This document shows, one piece after another, positions 47,816-56,906 of a DNA stretch of 64,000 bases. Within the stretch, counting starts at the first letter, position 1. The number at the start of each line of letters is the position of its first letter. The notes beneath the pieces were generated by a model. That model was given only the letters and a program-made list of their open reading frames with translations, made no database searches and had not been told where the DNA came from. Source of the stretch: Tagaea sp. CACIAM 22H2 (lineage in GTDB: Bacteria > Pseudomonadota > Alphaproteobacteria > CACIAM-22H2). The position numbers were made by a program, and so were the translations under genes. The stretch covers positions 1-64,000 of the forward strand of contig PVXE01000005.1 in assembly GCA_014444615.1 (NCBI GenBank), given 5' to 3'.

Positions 47816-47836
47816 CCCGCAAGAGAGGAAACAAGA

Positions 47837-49288
47837 ATGACGAGTTACGATCTGGTGATCCGCGGCGGCACGCTGGCAACAGCGGGCGAAAGCTTCGTCG
47901 GCGACATCGGAATCAAGGACGGGCTGATCGCTTCGCTCGGGCGCGACCTGCCCAAGGGCGCCAAGGAGATCGACGCGCGCGGCAAGCTGGTCACGCCCGG
48001 CGGGATCGACGCGCATTGCCACGTCGCGCAAATTTCGTCGACCGGCGTATGGACCGCCGACGATTTCGAAAGCGCCACACGCTCGGCGATGTGCGGCGGC
48101 ACGACGACGATCGTGCCCTTCGCGGCGCAACATCGGGGCCAATCCTTGCGCGAAGTAGTGAAGGAGTATCACGCGCGCGCCGAAGGCAAGACGTCGATCG
48201 ACTATTCGTTCCATCTGATCGTCTCCGACCCGCACGAAACGGCGCTGGGTCAGGAACTGCCGGCGCTGATCGAGGACGGCTACACCTCGTTCAAGATCTA
48301 CACGACCTACGACGCGCTGAAACTCTCCGACCGGCAGGTGCTCGATATCCTGGCGCTCGCACGGCGCAAGCGCGCGATGGTGATGATCCACGCCGAGAAC
48401 CACGACGCCATGTCGTGGCTCGCGGAAAAACTGATCGCCTCGGGCCGCAAGCGTCCCGTCTATCACTGCTTCGCGCATAACATGACCGTCGAGAGCGAGG
48501 CCACGCATCGCGTGATCGCGCTTGCCGAAATGATCGATCAACCGATCCTGATCGTGCACGTTTCCGGCCGCGAGGCGATCGAGGAGATCCGCCGCGCGCG
48601 CGCCAAAGGCTTGAAGGTGTTCGCGGAGACCTGCCCGCAATACCTGTTCCTGACGCAGGAGGATCTCGACAAGCAGGGCTTGCTCGGGCGCATGTGCATG
48701 TGCTCGCCGCCGCCCCGCGACAAGATCAATCAGGAATACGTCTGGCGCGGCCTGGCCGACGGGTTGTTCGACGTGTTTTCCTCCGACCACGCGCCGTATC
48801 GTTTCGACGATCCCGAAGGCAAAATGCGCGGCGGGCCGGACGCGCATTTCAAGATGATCCCCAACGGCGTGCCGGGGCTGGAAGTGCGTCTGCCGCTGCT
48901 TTACGCCGAAGGGCTATTGAAGGGCCGCATCACGCTGGAGCGTTTCGTCGCCCTCGCGGCCACCAACGCCGCGAAGATCTACGGCCTCTATCCGCGCAAA
49001 GGATCGCTCGCCATCGGCGCCGACGCCGATATCGCGATCTGGGATCCGGAACGCGAAGTCACGGTGTCGCAGTCGATCCTGCACGACAATATGGACTACA
49101 CGCCCTACGAAGGGATGAAGGTCAAAGGCTGGATCGATACGACGATTTCGCGCGGCGAGATCGTGTCGATAAAGGGCGAACCGCTCGCCAAGCCGGGGCG
49201 CGGCCGCTTCCTGCCGAAGGACAAGCCCGACGCCGCGATTCCCCTCGGCCGCTCGATCTTCACGGAGGATATCTCCGACATTTTCTGA
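47837..49288 (+). CDS. Dihydropyrimidinase / D-hydantoinase family amidohydrolase
   Basis: Opens cyclic ureides or related rings; 483 aa, cytoplasmic and usually tetrameric. The binuclear metal site is complete: His60 and His62 in DAHCHV, Lys153 in SFKIYT (the carbamylated Lys), His185 in MIHAEN, His241 in LIVHVS, and Asp317 in SSDHAPY. The C-terminal PRKGSLAIGADADIAIWDP is typical. The start is the ATG at 47837. It is followed by a cupin gene on the same strand. With the racemase, deacylase and lyase genes nearby, hydantoin or dihydropyrimidine-like compounds are likely. The exact substrate is not shown. Confidence 0.9.
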   Translation: MTSYDLVIRGGTLATAGESFVGDIGIKDGLIASLGRDLPKGAKEIDARGKLVTPGGIDAHCHVAQISSTGVWTADDFESATRSAMCGGTTTIVPFAAQHRGQSLREVVKEYHARAEGKTSIDYSFHLIVSDPHETALGQELPALIEDGYTSFKIYTTYDALKLSDRQVLDILALARRKRAMVMIHAENHDAMSWLAEKLIASGRKRPVYHCFAHNMTVESEATHRVIALAEMIDQPILIVHVSGREAIEEIRRARAKGLKVFAETCPQYLFLTQEDLDKQGLLGRMCMCSPPPRDKINQEYVWRGLADGLFDVFSSDHAPYRFDDPEGKMRGGPDAHFKMIPNGVPGLEVRLPLLYAEGLLKGRITLERFVALAATNAAKIYGLYPRKGSLAIGADADIAIWDPEREVTVSQSILHDNMDYTPYEGMKVKGWIDTTISRGEIVSIKGEPLAKPGRGRFLPKDKPDAAIPLGRSIFTEDISDIF

Positions 49289-49347
49289 GGCGCGGGCGCG
49301 ATCGCGCCATTTGCCGTCCCGTCGTTTTCGTCAGCAGGAGAATTCGA

Positions 49348-49713
49348 ATGGAAGAGAAAATCCAGTGGTCCCGTCAGGAAGAGGTCCCGATGACCTGGGT
49401 CCACAAGGGGCAAGAGTTCAGCCATCGGCTGATCACCAAGAAGCGCAATGGCTGCAGCTTCTCCTTCCACATCACGACCTATATGCCGAACTTCGACGTC
49501 ATGGTCGAAGGCAACGGCATCCACGAGGTCGTGCTCTATTGCCTTCACGGCTGGTCGCGCCAGATCGTCGAAGCCACCGGCGAGGAACGCATCTTCAAGC
49601 CGGGCGACGCAATGTATCTGCCGAAGAACTATCGCTATCGCCACATCATCGGCGAAGCCGGTCTTGTTGTCGCCGTTTGCGCCAATCCATCCAAGGAAGT
49701 CGGCGACATGTAG
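49348..49713 (+). CDS. Small cupin-domain protein
   Basis: 121 aa, a single cupin barrel. The central EVVLYCLHGWSRQIV and the following FKPGDAMYLPKNYRYRHI correspond to the two cupin motifs; His in the second motif is present. A GGAG ribosome binding site lies 9 bp before the ATG at 49348. It starts 59 bp after the hydantoinase stop, so it is likely co-transcribed. Small cupins of this size include isomerases, dioxygenases and ectoine-synthase-like enzymes. The sequence does not decide, and no function is assigned. Confidence 0.78.
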   Translation: MEEKIQWSRQEEVPMTWVHKGQEFSHRLITKKRNGCSFSFHITTYMPNFDVMVEGNGIHEVVLYCLHGWSRQIVEATGEERIFKPGDAMYLPKNYRYRHIIGEAGLVVAVCANPSKEVGDM

Positions 49714-49744
49714 ACGTCCGCAGCACCTTCTCGCGGCTGGCGGC

Positions 49745-50752
49745 TCACCACGCTTCGTCGACCGCCAGATGCGCCACGCAATCGCCGCGCTCGACGCGGC
49801 CGTAGTGGCGCTTGCACACGACGAAGCCTTCTTCGCGGAAATAGCACGGCACAGGCGCGCGCGCGGGGTTGTCGATGAAATGGACATGGCCGCAGAGCTG
49901 ACCCTTGCGCACATTCTCGCCCAGATCTGTCGCGGGCTCGAAGAGGCCGGGCTCGGGCGCAAACACGTGCCAGGCATCGCCCGGCACGCTGGCACGGCGC
50001 GGCGGCGGCAGCTCCGCCCAATCCTTCGGTTTCTCCATAATGCCCATCGCGACAAGCTGGCGGCGTAAGCCGCGCTCGACCATCGCCAATGCCTTGCGAT
50101 CGACCGAGCCCGTGCCGCCGAACTCGCCGCCCAGGGCGGGCACACCGCGATGCATCGCCGCCGCCGGGGCGAAGCGTATGTCGTTGCCGAGTTTCCAAAC
50201 CAGTGCCAGATCGGGCGCGAAAGCGAGCAACGCGTCGCGGCAACGCGCGTTCATCGCCGCATCCTTGCCTTCATGCATCGACGCGAAGGGCATGTATTCG
50301 AGCGAGCCGCCGCCCGAATGCAGATCATGAAACAGATCGGCGCGCGGAAAAAGTTCGCTATCGATGTAATAGGCGATCTGCTGCGTGACCGTGCCATCGG
50401 GATCGCCGGGGAAGACACGGTTGAGATTGCCGCCGTCGATCGGCGAAACGCGCGCGCCATCCATCGCGGCAGGCAAATTCGCGGCCGGCAATATGATGAC
50501 GCGCCCTTGTATCTCATCCGGCTCAAGCGCGCGGATTAGCTTGGCGAGCGCGATCTGTCCTTCGTATTCGTCGCCGTGATTGCCCGCTTGGAAGAACGCC
50601 GTCGGCCCCTTCCCGTTCTTGATGCAGGCGATCGGTATCATGATCCGGCCATAGGCGGATCGCGTCACCGAATGCGGTAAGCCCAGCCATGTGACTTGCT
50701 TGCCGTCTTTGTCGAAATCGATGTCGCTGACGAGCCGCGTTGGTTTTCCCAT
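49745..50752 (-). CDS. Succinylglutamate desuccinylase/aspartoacylase family deacylase (DoeB-like)
   Basis: Zinc-dependent N-deacylase of 335 aa. His59 and Glu62 in AGNHGDEYEG and His145 in HDLHSGG are the metal ligands. NLNRVFPGDPDGT is conserved around the substrate Arg site. The whole pattern resembles DoeB, which removes the acetyl group from N-alpha-acetyl-2,4-diaminobutyrate in ectoine breakdown, as judged from memory. The preferred start MGKPTRL is at 50752. It is divergent from the M81 peptidase gene over 75 bp containing a palindrome. No DoeA (M24) partner is present in the window, so the substrate may be another N-acyl amino acid. Confidence 0.82.
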   Translation of the reverse strand: MGKPTRLVSDIDFDKDGKQVTWLGLPHSVTRSAYGRIMIPIACIKNGKGPTAFFQAGNHGDEYEGQIALAKLIRALEPDEIQGRVIILPAANLPAAMDGARVSPIDGGNLNRVFPGDPDGTVTQQIAYYIDSELFPRADLFHDLHSGGGSLEYMPFASMHEGKDAAMNARCRDALLAFAPDLALVWKLGNDIRFAPAAAMHRGVPALGGEFGGTGSVDRKALAMVERGLRRQLVAMGIMEKPKDWAELPPPRRASVPGDAWHVFAPEPGLFEPATDLGENVRKGQLCGHVHFIDNPARAPVPCYFREEGFVVCKRHYGRVERGDCVAHLAVDEAW

Positions 50753-50763
50753 TTCTTCGCCCC

Positions 50764-50778
50764 TTCCGCGCAGCGGAA
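50764..50778. promoter_or_regulatory. Palindrome in the divergent DoeB-like / M81 region
   Basis: TTCCGC-GCA-GCGGAA, a perfect inverted repeat in the 75-bp region between the two start codons. Candidate operator; the regulator is unknown. Confidence 0.4.
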
Positions 50779-50827
50779 TAGGGAGGCTATTCTGCACAAA
50801 TCATCAAATCCAGGGAGAAGAATAAAA

Positions 50828-52297
50828 ATGCGCCTGTTCGCCGCGACGATCGCGACCGAGACGAATACGTTCTCGCCGCTCCCGACCAGTCTCGAAGCCT
50901 ACAAGGAATGCGTCTTCCTGCGGCCCGGCGAACACCCCGATGATACGCCGCTGATGTGCACCGCCCCTTTATGGGTGGCGCGCAAGCGCGCGAAGGTCGA
51001 CGGCTTCACGCTGATCGAAGGCAGCTGTTTCGCCGCGAGCCCCGCCGGGACGACGAACCGCAAAGACTACGAGTTCATGCGCGACGAAATCCTCGATCAG
51101 CTCAAAGCCGCGATGCCGGTCGACGGCGTGCTGCTGGGCCTGCACGGCGCAATGGTGGCGCATGGTTACGAGGACGTCGAAGGCGATATCATCGAACGCG
51201 CGCGCGCGATCGTCGGGCCGAAATGCGTGATCGGCGTCGAACTCGACCCGCATTGCCATTTGACGCTGCGGCGCGTGAAGTTCGCCGACATCATCGTTCT
51301 CTATAAGGAATTTCCGCATACCGACGTCGTCGAGCGCGCGGAGGATGTGCTGAACCTTGTGCTGCGCACGATCCGCGGCCAGATCAAGCCCGTCACCTCG
51401 GTCTACGATTGCCGGCAGATCCAGAGCTATCCCACGACGCTGCCGCTGATGCGCGCCTTCGTCGATCGGATGATCGCGATGGAAGGGAAAGACGGAATCC
51501 TGTCGATCTCCATCGGCCATTGCTTCCCCTACGCCGATGTGCCCGAGTTGACGGGCCGTATTCTCGTCATCACCGATGGCGACAAGAAGAAGGCGGACAA
51601 GCTCGCGACGGAAATCGGCGAGGAATTCGTCTCCATGCGCGGCAAAACGATGCCCGACTATCTCGACGCGGATGGCGGCATTACCGCCGCGATGGCGTTC
51701 AACGCCGCACCCGTCGTGATGGCCGATCCCGCCGACAATGCGGGCGGCGGCGCGCCCTCCGACAACACGACGATCCTGCGCCGGTTGATCGAGCGCGATG
51801 CGCAAGAAGCCGCGGTCGGGCCGATCTGGGACCCGATTGCGGTGCGCCTTTGTTTCGACGCCGGCCTCGGCGCCGAGTTCGCGTTGCGCTTCGGCGGCAA
51901 GATCGGCCCCGCCTCGGGCCAGCCGATCGACGCGAAGGTCACGGTCGTCGGCCTCAAGCGCGACTGCCGCCAAAGTTTCGGCCCCACGCAAGTGCCGCTC
52001 GGCGATTGCGCGGCGGTGAAGGTCGGCGGCGTCGAAGTGGTGCTAATCTCCAACCGCACGCAAGCGTTGGGGCTGGAACTATTCGAAAATGTCGGTATCG
52101 ACCCGCGCGCGCGCAAAATGCTCGTCGTCAAATCGACGAACCATTTCATGGCCGCCTTCGGCCCGATCGCCAAGAAGGTGATCTATATCGATTCCGACGG
52201 GCCGATCCCCCGCGACTACCGCAAAATTCCCTTCACGCGAATTCAACGCCCGATTTATCCGCTTGATGCCGTGACGAACCCCGGATTGATCTTCTGA
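50828..52297 (+). CDS. M81 family metallopeptidase (MlrC-like)
   Basis: 489 aa. The N-terminal FAATIATETNTFSP, GLHGAMVAHGYEDVEGD, and GVELDPHCHLT are hallmarks of the M81/MlrC family, with Asp and His in LDPHCH as likely zinc ligands. The C-terminal domain has DPADNAGGGAPSDNT and VKSTNHFMAAFGPIA. MlrC itself cleaves linear microcystin fragments; most relatives are of unknown specificity and occur beside peptide importers. There is no signal peptide. The ATG at 50828 has GGGAG upstream. The fifth peptide-type importer follows on the same strand, so an imported peptide-like compound is a reasonable substrate. Confidence 0.88.
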   Translation: MRLFAATIATETNTFSPLPTSLEAYKECVFLRPGEHPDDTPLMCTAPLWVARKRAKVDGFTLIEGSCFAASPAGTTNRKDYEFMRDEILDQLKAAMPVDGVLLGLHGAMVAHGYEDVEGDIIERARAIVGPKCVIGVELDPHCHLTLRRVKFADIIVLYKEFPHTDVVERAEDVLNLVLRTIRGQIKPVTSVYDCRQIQSYPTTLPLMRAFVDRMIAMEGKDGILSISIGHCFPYADVPELTGRILVITDGDKKKADKLATEIGEEFVSMRGKTMPDYLDADGGITAAMAFNAAPVVMADPADNAGGGAPSDNTTILRRLIERDAQEAAVGPIWDPIAVRLCFDAGLGAEFALRFGGKIGPASGQPIDAKVTVVGLKRDCRQSFGPTQVPLGDCAAVKVGGVEVVLISNRTQALGLELFENVGIDPRARKMLVVKSTNHFMAAFGPIAKKVIYIDSDGPIPRDYRKIPFTRIQRPIYPLDAVTNPGLIF

Positions 52298-52440
52298 TAC
52301 CATTCATATGATCAAACGAGCTTGCCGAGCGGTACCGGCTATGACAAGCTCCAACTGTAATTAAGGGCGAAACAAGGCCCAGGCTTGCTTCGACATGTCC
52401 GCAGCGCCTTAAGCATCAGAACAAAAACAGGGAGGGTCAA
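52298..52440. promoter_or_regulatory. Leader region of the fifth importer operon
   Basis: 143 bp between the M81 stop and the binding-protein start. A TCATATGA palindrome occurs near the beginning. AGGGAGG lies 5 bp before the ATG and is a strong ribosome binding site. No clear terminator after the M81 gene, so read-through is possible. Confidence 0.45.
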
Positions 52441-54048
52441 ATGACCAAGATTGCGCGACGCACAGTTCTCAAGAGCTCGGCCGCCGCAGTGGCGGCGATG
52501 GCGGCACCGTCGCTGGCGATGGCCCAAGCGCGGCCATCGGCGGCGCGCACGATACGCGCCGTGTTCCACGGCGACGTCCCCAGCTACGACCCGATCTGGA
52601 CCACGGCGAACATGTCCGCCTATCACGGCGGCATGGTCTACGACACGCTGTTCGGCATCGACAGCAAAGGCGACGCCAAGCCGCAGATGGTTGGGCGTTA
52701 CGATTACGACGCCAGCTCGATGACCTGGACCTTCGAACTGCGCCCCGGCCTCAAATGGCATGACGGCACGGACGTGACGACGGCGGACGTTATCCCGTCG
52801 ATCAAGCGCTGGGCCGTGCGCGACGGCGGCGGCCAGCACATGATGCAGCGCGTCAAGGATATCGCCGCGAAGGACGAGAAGACCTTCACTATCTCGCTCA
52901 AAGAGCGCTACGGCCTCGTCCTCGACGTGCTCGCCAAGACCACGACCCCTGTCGGCTTCATGATGCGCAAGAAGGAAGCCGAAACCGATCCGATGCAGAA
53001 GATCGAGACAGTCGTCGGCTCCGGTCCCTTCACGCTGAACCTGGCCGAAACGCGGCCCGGCACGCAGTATGTTTACGACCGCAACCCGAACTACGTGCCG
53101 CGCAACGAAGCGCCAAGCGGCATTTCGGGCGGCAAGGTCGTGAAGGTCGATCGCGTCGTCTTCGTCAACATGCCCGACAGCCAGACGGCCGTCGCGGCGC
53201 TGCAGGCCGGCGAAATCGACTTCTATGAAATTCCGCAGGCGGATTTCATGCCGCAGCTGGAAGCCGACCGGAACATCAAGATCCAGGTCCTTAACGAAGT
53301 GGGCCTCGTCGGCCAGATCCGGCCGAACTTCCTGCACCCGCCCTTCGACAACGTGAAGTGCCGCCAAGCGCTGCTTTACTGCGTCAAGCAATCGGATCAT
53401 ATGCGCGCGACGTTCGGCACGTCGAAATACGCGAAGGACACGCCGTCCTTCTTCGGCATGGGCACGCCAATGTCGAACGACGCGAATATCGGCTGGTACA
53501 CGGGCGGGCAGAACTTCGCCAAGTCGAAGGCGCTGCTGGCCGAAGCCGGCTACAAGGGCGAGGAAGTCCTGCTGATGCAGGCGACCAACATCCCTTATAT
53601 GAGCAACGCGGCCCAGCTTCTCGCCCAGGAAATGCGCCAGGGCGGCTTCAACGTCCGCGTCGAATCGATGGATTGGTCGAACGTCGTCCAGCGCCGCGCC
53701 AACAAGGCGCCGCCATCGCAAGGCGGCTGGAACATCTTCATCACCTCGTCCGGCGGCACCGCGATCGGCCACCCCATCCTGCTCGCCGCGCATGCCGCGA
53801 CCGGCGACAAGGCGTGGTTCGGTTGGCCGAGCGACGAAAAGCACGAGCAGCTGCGCGCCCAATGGGCGGTCGGCGAAACGCTGGCCGATCGTCAGCGCAT
53901 CGCCCGCGAAATCCAGGAGAACGCCTGGAACTTCGTGCCGCAAGTCTATTACGGCCAGTGGATCCAGCCGGCCGCGATGCGTACCAATCTTCAAGGTCTT
54001 CTGTCGGTCGCGGAGATCATTCCCTGGTGGAACGTCGAGAAGGTCTGA
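52441..54048 (+). CDS. Family-5 solute-binding protein with twin-arginine signal
   Basis: Periplasmic binding protein of 535 aa. The N-terminus MTKIARRTVLKSSAAAVAAM resembles a Tat signal (RR followed by hydrophobic residues and Lys), cleaved near AMA-Q, whereas the other binding proteins in the window have Sec signals. Landmarks: HGDVPSYDPIWTTANMSAYHGG, LRPGLKWHDGTDVTTADV, GSGPFTLNLAETRPG and AWFGWPSDEKHEQL. By eye it is related to the protein at 31667. First gene of an operon with permeases and ATPases, followed by a hairpin. Confidence 0.92.
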   Translation: MTKIARRTVLKSSAAAVAAMAAPSLAMAQARPSAARTIRAVFHGDVPSYDPIWTTANMSAYHGGMVYDTLFGIDSKGDAKPQMVGRYDYDASSMTWTFELRPGLKWHDGTDVTTADVIPSIKRWAVRDGGGQHMMQRVKDIAAKDEKTFTISLKERYGLVLDVLAKTTTPVGFMMRKKEAETDPMQKIETVVGSGPFTLNLAETRPGTQYVYDRNPNYVPRNEAPSGISGGKVVKVDRVVFVNMPDSQTAVAALQAGEIDFYEIPQADFMPQLEADRNIKIQVLNEVGLVGQIRPNFLHPPFDNVKCRQALLYCVKQSDHMRATFGTSKYAKDTPSFFGMGTPMSNDANIGWYTGGQNFAKSKALLAEAGYKGEEVLLMQATNIPYMSNAAQLLAQEMRQGGFNVRVESMDWSNVVQRRANKAPPSQGGWNIFITSSGGTAIGHPILLAAHAATGDKAWFGWPSDEKHEQLRAQWAVGETLADRQRIAREIQENAWNFVPQVYYGQWIQPAAMRTNLQGLLSVAEIIPWWNVEKV

Positions 54049-54079
54049 TCGGCATTCCTTTTCGTTTCGCGTTCGAGCC

Positions 54080-54108
54080 GCCGATGCGCCCCATCCGGGC
54101 GCATCGGC
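54080..54108 (+). other. Intercistronic GC-rich hairpin after binding-protein gene
   Basis: Perfect 11-bp stem (GCCGATGCGCC / GGCGCATCGGC), 12 bp with the closing C-G pair, and a 5-nt loop, in the 77-bp gap between binding-protein and permease genes. No T-tract. Confidence 0.8.
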
Positions 54109-54125
54109 GCTCTTCGGAATAGCCG

Positions 54126-55067
54126 ATGTTCGCATATATCGTTCGACGCATTTTGATGACCGTGCCGGTGATGACGCTGGTCGCGATCATCGTGTTCATG
54201 CTGCTGCATCTGTCGCCCGGCGATCCCGCCGCGATTATGGCGGGCGATAACGCGACGATCGACCAGATCGCCGCGATCCGCGCCAAGCTCGGCTTCGACC
54301 AGCCGCTGTGGAAGCAATTCGCGCTGTGGTGTTTCGCCTTGATCCAAGGCGATCTCGGCAACTCGCTGTTCTGGGGCGATCCAGTGATCGTGCTGATCGG
54401 CCAGCGCGCCGAGCCGACGATCTCCCTCGCCCTCACCACCATCTCCTTCGCGGTCGTCGTCGCCGTGTCGCTGGGCGTGGTCGCGGCCGCCAATCCGGGC
54501 ACATGGATCGACCGCAGCGTGATGGGCTTCGCAGTGATGGGCTTCTCCCTGCCCGTCTTCGTCGTCGGCTATATCCTGATTTTCGTCTTCGCCATCGATC
54601 TGCGCTGGTTGCCGGTCCAAGGCTATACGCGGATTTCGGAAGGGATCGGTCCCTGGCTCCATAATCTCGTGCTGCCGTCGCTGGCACTCGGCATGGCCTA
54701 TGTTGCGCTGATCGCGCGCATCGCCCGGGCGGCGATGCTCGAAGTCCTATCCGAGGATTATATTCGCACCGGCAAAGCCAAAGGTGTCGCCGCACGGCCG
54801 CTGCTATTGCGCCACGCGCTGAAGAACGCGGCCGTCCCGATCGTCACGGTTATCGGTATCGGCGTGGCCCTCTTGATCGGCGGCGTCGTGATCACCGAGA
54901 CGGTGTTCAATATCCCCGGTGTGGGCCGGCTCGTGGTCGACGCGATTTCGCGCCGCGACTATCCGATCGTCCAAGGTGTCATCATGATCTTCGCCGGCAT
55001 CTACGTGCTGGTGAATCTGCTGGTCGATCTGTCCTACACCCTATTCGATCCGCGGATCCGGTACTGA
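54126..55067 (+). CDS. Dpp/Opp-type ABC transporter permease (DppB-like)
   Basis: Inner-membrane permease of 313 aa. It starts MFAYIVRRILMTVPVMTLVAIIVFMLLHLSPGDPAAI, with the DppB-type HLSPGDP motif. About five further membrane segments, coupling loop YIRTGKAKGVAARPL, and C-terminus VDLSYTLFDPRIRY. It is similar along its length to the DppB-like protein at 36086, including the RIRY end. The DppC-like gene starts 1 bp after its stop. Confidence 0.93.
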   Translation: MFAYIVRRILMTVPVMTLVAIIVFMLLHLSPGDPAAIMAGDNATIDQIAAIRAKLGFDQPLWKQFALWCFALIQGDLGNSLFWGDPVIVLIGQRAEPTISLALTTISFAVVVAVSLGVVAAANPGTWIDRSVMGFAVMGFSLPVFVVGYILIFVFAIDLRWLPVQGYTRISEGIGPWLHNLVLPSLALGMAYVALIARIARAAMLEVLSEDYIRTGKAKGVAARPLLLRHALKNAAVPIVTVIGIGVALLIGGVVITETVFNIPGVGRLVVDAISRRDYPIVQGVIMIFAGIYVLVNLLVDLSYTLFDPRIRY

Positions 55068-55068
55068 G

Positions 55069-55905
55069 ATGACCGCGCGCGACCTCGCCATCTTCGCCCG
55101 GCGCAACCCGACGATCGTCGCGGGGGCCGCGATCTTGGCCTTCATGACCGTGATCGCGATTTTCGCGCCCTTTATCGCGGGCGATCCGCGCCACATGAAT
55201 CCGGTCAACCGGCTTCTGCCGCCCTCCGCTGCGTTTTGGTTCGGCACCGATGGTCTCGGCCGCGACATCTTCGCGCGCTGCGTCTATGGTGCACGCATCT
55301 CGCTGATCGTCGGCATTTCCGTCGCAAGCGCGTCAGTCGCGATCGGCCTCGCCATCGGCTTGGCGGCCGGATATTTCCGCCGGCTCGACAACGCGATCAT
55401 GCGCCTGATGGACGGCTTCATGGCCATCCCGGCCATTCTTCTGGCCATCGCGATGGTGTCGTTGAACCGCGCGACGGTCGCGATCGTGATCGTCGCGATC
55501 ATCATTCCCGAAGTGCCGCGCGTCGTGCGCCTCGTCCGCTCGGTCGTCCTGTCGACGCGCGAGCAGCCCTTCATCGAAGCTGCGATCAGCGGCGGCGGCC
55601 GTTCGCTCAAAATCGTGCTGCGCCACATCCTGCCGAGCACGATCCCGCCATTGATCGTCCAGGCGACCTATGTGACGGCGTCGGCGATCCTGATCGAAGC
55701 GGGATTGTCGTTCCTGGGGGCGGGCGTGCCGCCGGAAACGCCGACCTGGGGCAATATGATCGCGTCGAGCCGCCTGCTGCTCGCACGGGCCCCCTGGACG
55801 ATCTTCTTCCCCGGCCTGTGCTTGGCGCTGGTCGTGCTCGCGGTCAATCTGCTGGGCGACGGGCTGCGCGACCGTCTCGACCCGCGTTTGTCGCGGCGGA
55901 TGTGA
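55069..55905 (+). CDS. Dpp/Opp-type ABC transporter permease (DppC-like)
   Basis: Inner-membrane permease of 278 aa. The first membrane segment is TIVAGAAILAFMTVIAIFAPFIA, followed by FGTDGLGRDIFAR, the coupling loop FIEAAISGGGRS with HILPSTIPPLI, and LSFLGAGVPPETPTWGNMIA. It ends 5 bp before the ATPase start. Pairs with the DppB-like protein before it. Confidence 0.93.
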   Translation: MTARDLAIFARRNPTIVAGAAILAFMTVIAIFAPFIAGDPRHMNPVNRLLPPSAAFWFGTDGLGRDIFARCVYGARISLIVGISVASASVAIGLAIGLAAGYFRRLDNAIMRLMDGFMAIPAILLAIAMVSLNRATVAIVIVAIIIPEVPRVVRLVRSVVLSTREQPFIEAAISGGGRSLKIVLRHILPSTIPPLIVQATYVTASAILIEAGLSFLGAGVPPETPTWGNMIASSRLLLARAPWTIFFPGLCLALVVLAVNLLGDGLRDRLDPRLSRRM

Positions 55906-55910
55906 CGGCC

Positions 55911-56906
55911 ATGTCCGAAACGCCCGTTCTTAAAATCGACGAGCTACGCACCCATTTCTTCACACGCGACGGCGTCACGCGCGCCGTGGACGGTGTTTCG
56001 TTCGAGGTGCGGCCCGGCGAAACGCTGGGCGTCGTCGGCGAAAGCGGCTGCGGCAAGAGCGTCACCGCGCTGTCGATCCTGGGCCTGCTGCCGCCGAAGA
56101 TCGGCCGGATCATCGGCGGTTCGATCAAGTTCGAAGATCGCGAGTTGATCGGGCTCGACGAAGCCGAGATGCGCAAGATCCGCGGCAACAGCGTCGCGAT
56201 GATCTTCCAGGAACCGATGACGAGCCTCAATCCGGTCTTCACTATCGGCGAGCAGATCGCCGAGGCCGCGATGATCCACCAAGGGCTCGACCGCGAAGCC
56301 GGGATCGCGCGCGCGGCGGAGATGCTCAAACTCGTCCGCATCCCCGACGCTGAACGGCGCGTCCACGACTATCCGCACCAATTCTCCGGCGGCATGCGCC
56401 AGCGCGCGATGATCGCGATGGCGCTCGCCTGCAATCCGAAGCTTCTGATCGCCGACGAGCCGACGACCGCGCTGGACGTGACGATCCAAGCGCAGATTCT
56501 GCGCCTGATGCTCGACCTCAAAGAAAAGATCGGCGCGGCGGTGATGCTGATCACCCACGATTTGGGGGTCGTCGCGCAGACCTGCCGCCGCGTGGTGGTG
56601 ATGTATGCCGGCCGCAAGGTCGAGGAAGCCGATGTGCTCGACCTGTTCGACCGCCCGGCGCACCCTTACACACGCGGTTTGATGGCCTCGATCCCGCGCC
56701 GAAACGCCGGGCGCGGCGGCCAGCGGCGCCTGTCGGAAATCCCCGGGATCGTGCCGAACTTGCGCGATCCGATCGCAGGCTGCGCCTTTGCGCCCCGCTG
56801 CGCGCACGCGACCGACCGATGCCGCAAGGAACCGCCGCCGATCCGCGCTTTGGAGAACGGCCATCTCGTCGCCTGCTGGGAAGCCGAAAAGGTGCTAGCG
56901 TCATGA
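55911..56906 (+). CDS. Dpp/Opp-type ABC transporter ATPase (D-type)
   Basis: ABC ATPase of 331 aa. Walker [11 protein letters not shown]-loop [12 protein letters not shown], signature FSGGMRQR, Walker [13 protein letters not shown], and a C-terminal domain with [17 protein letters not shown]. The ATG at 55911 is the first start that gives the family N-terminus; the open frame upstream covers the permease gene in another frame. It overlaps the F-type ATPase gene by 4 bp. Confidence 0.94.
   Translation: MSETPVLKIDELRTHFFTRDGVTRAVDGVSFEVRPGETLGVVGESGCGKSVTALSILGLLPPKIGRIIGGSIKFEDRELIGLDEAEMRKIRGNSVAMIFQEPMTSLNPVFTIGEQIAEAAMIHQGLDREAGIARAAEMLKLVRIPDAERRVHDYPHQFSGGMRQRAMIAMALACNPKLLIADEPTTALDVTIQAQILRLMLDLKEKIGAAVMLITHDLGVVAQTCRRVVVMYAGRKVEEADVLDLFDRPAHPYTRGLMASIPRRNAGRGGQRRLSEIPGIVPNLRDPIAGCAFAPRCAHATDRCRKEPPPIRALENGHLVACWEAEKVLAS

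Noticed and set aside
52339..54135. Long minus-strand open frame of about 600 codons
   Set aside because: Antisense to the binding-protein gene at 52441; biased composition and no motifs.
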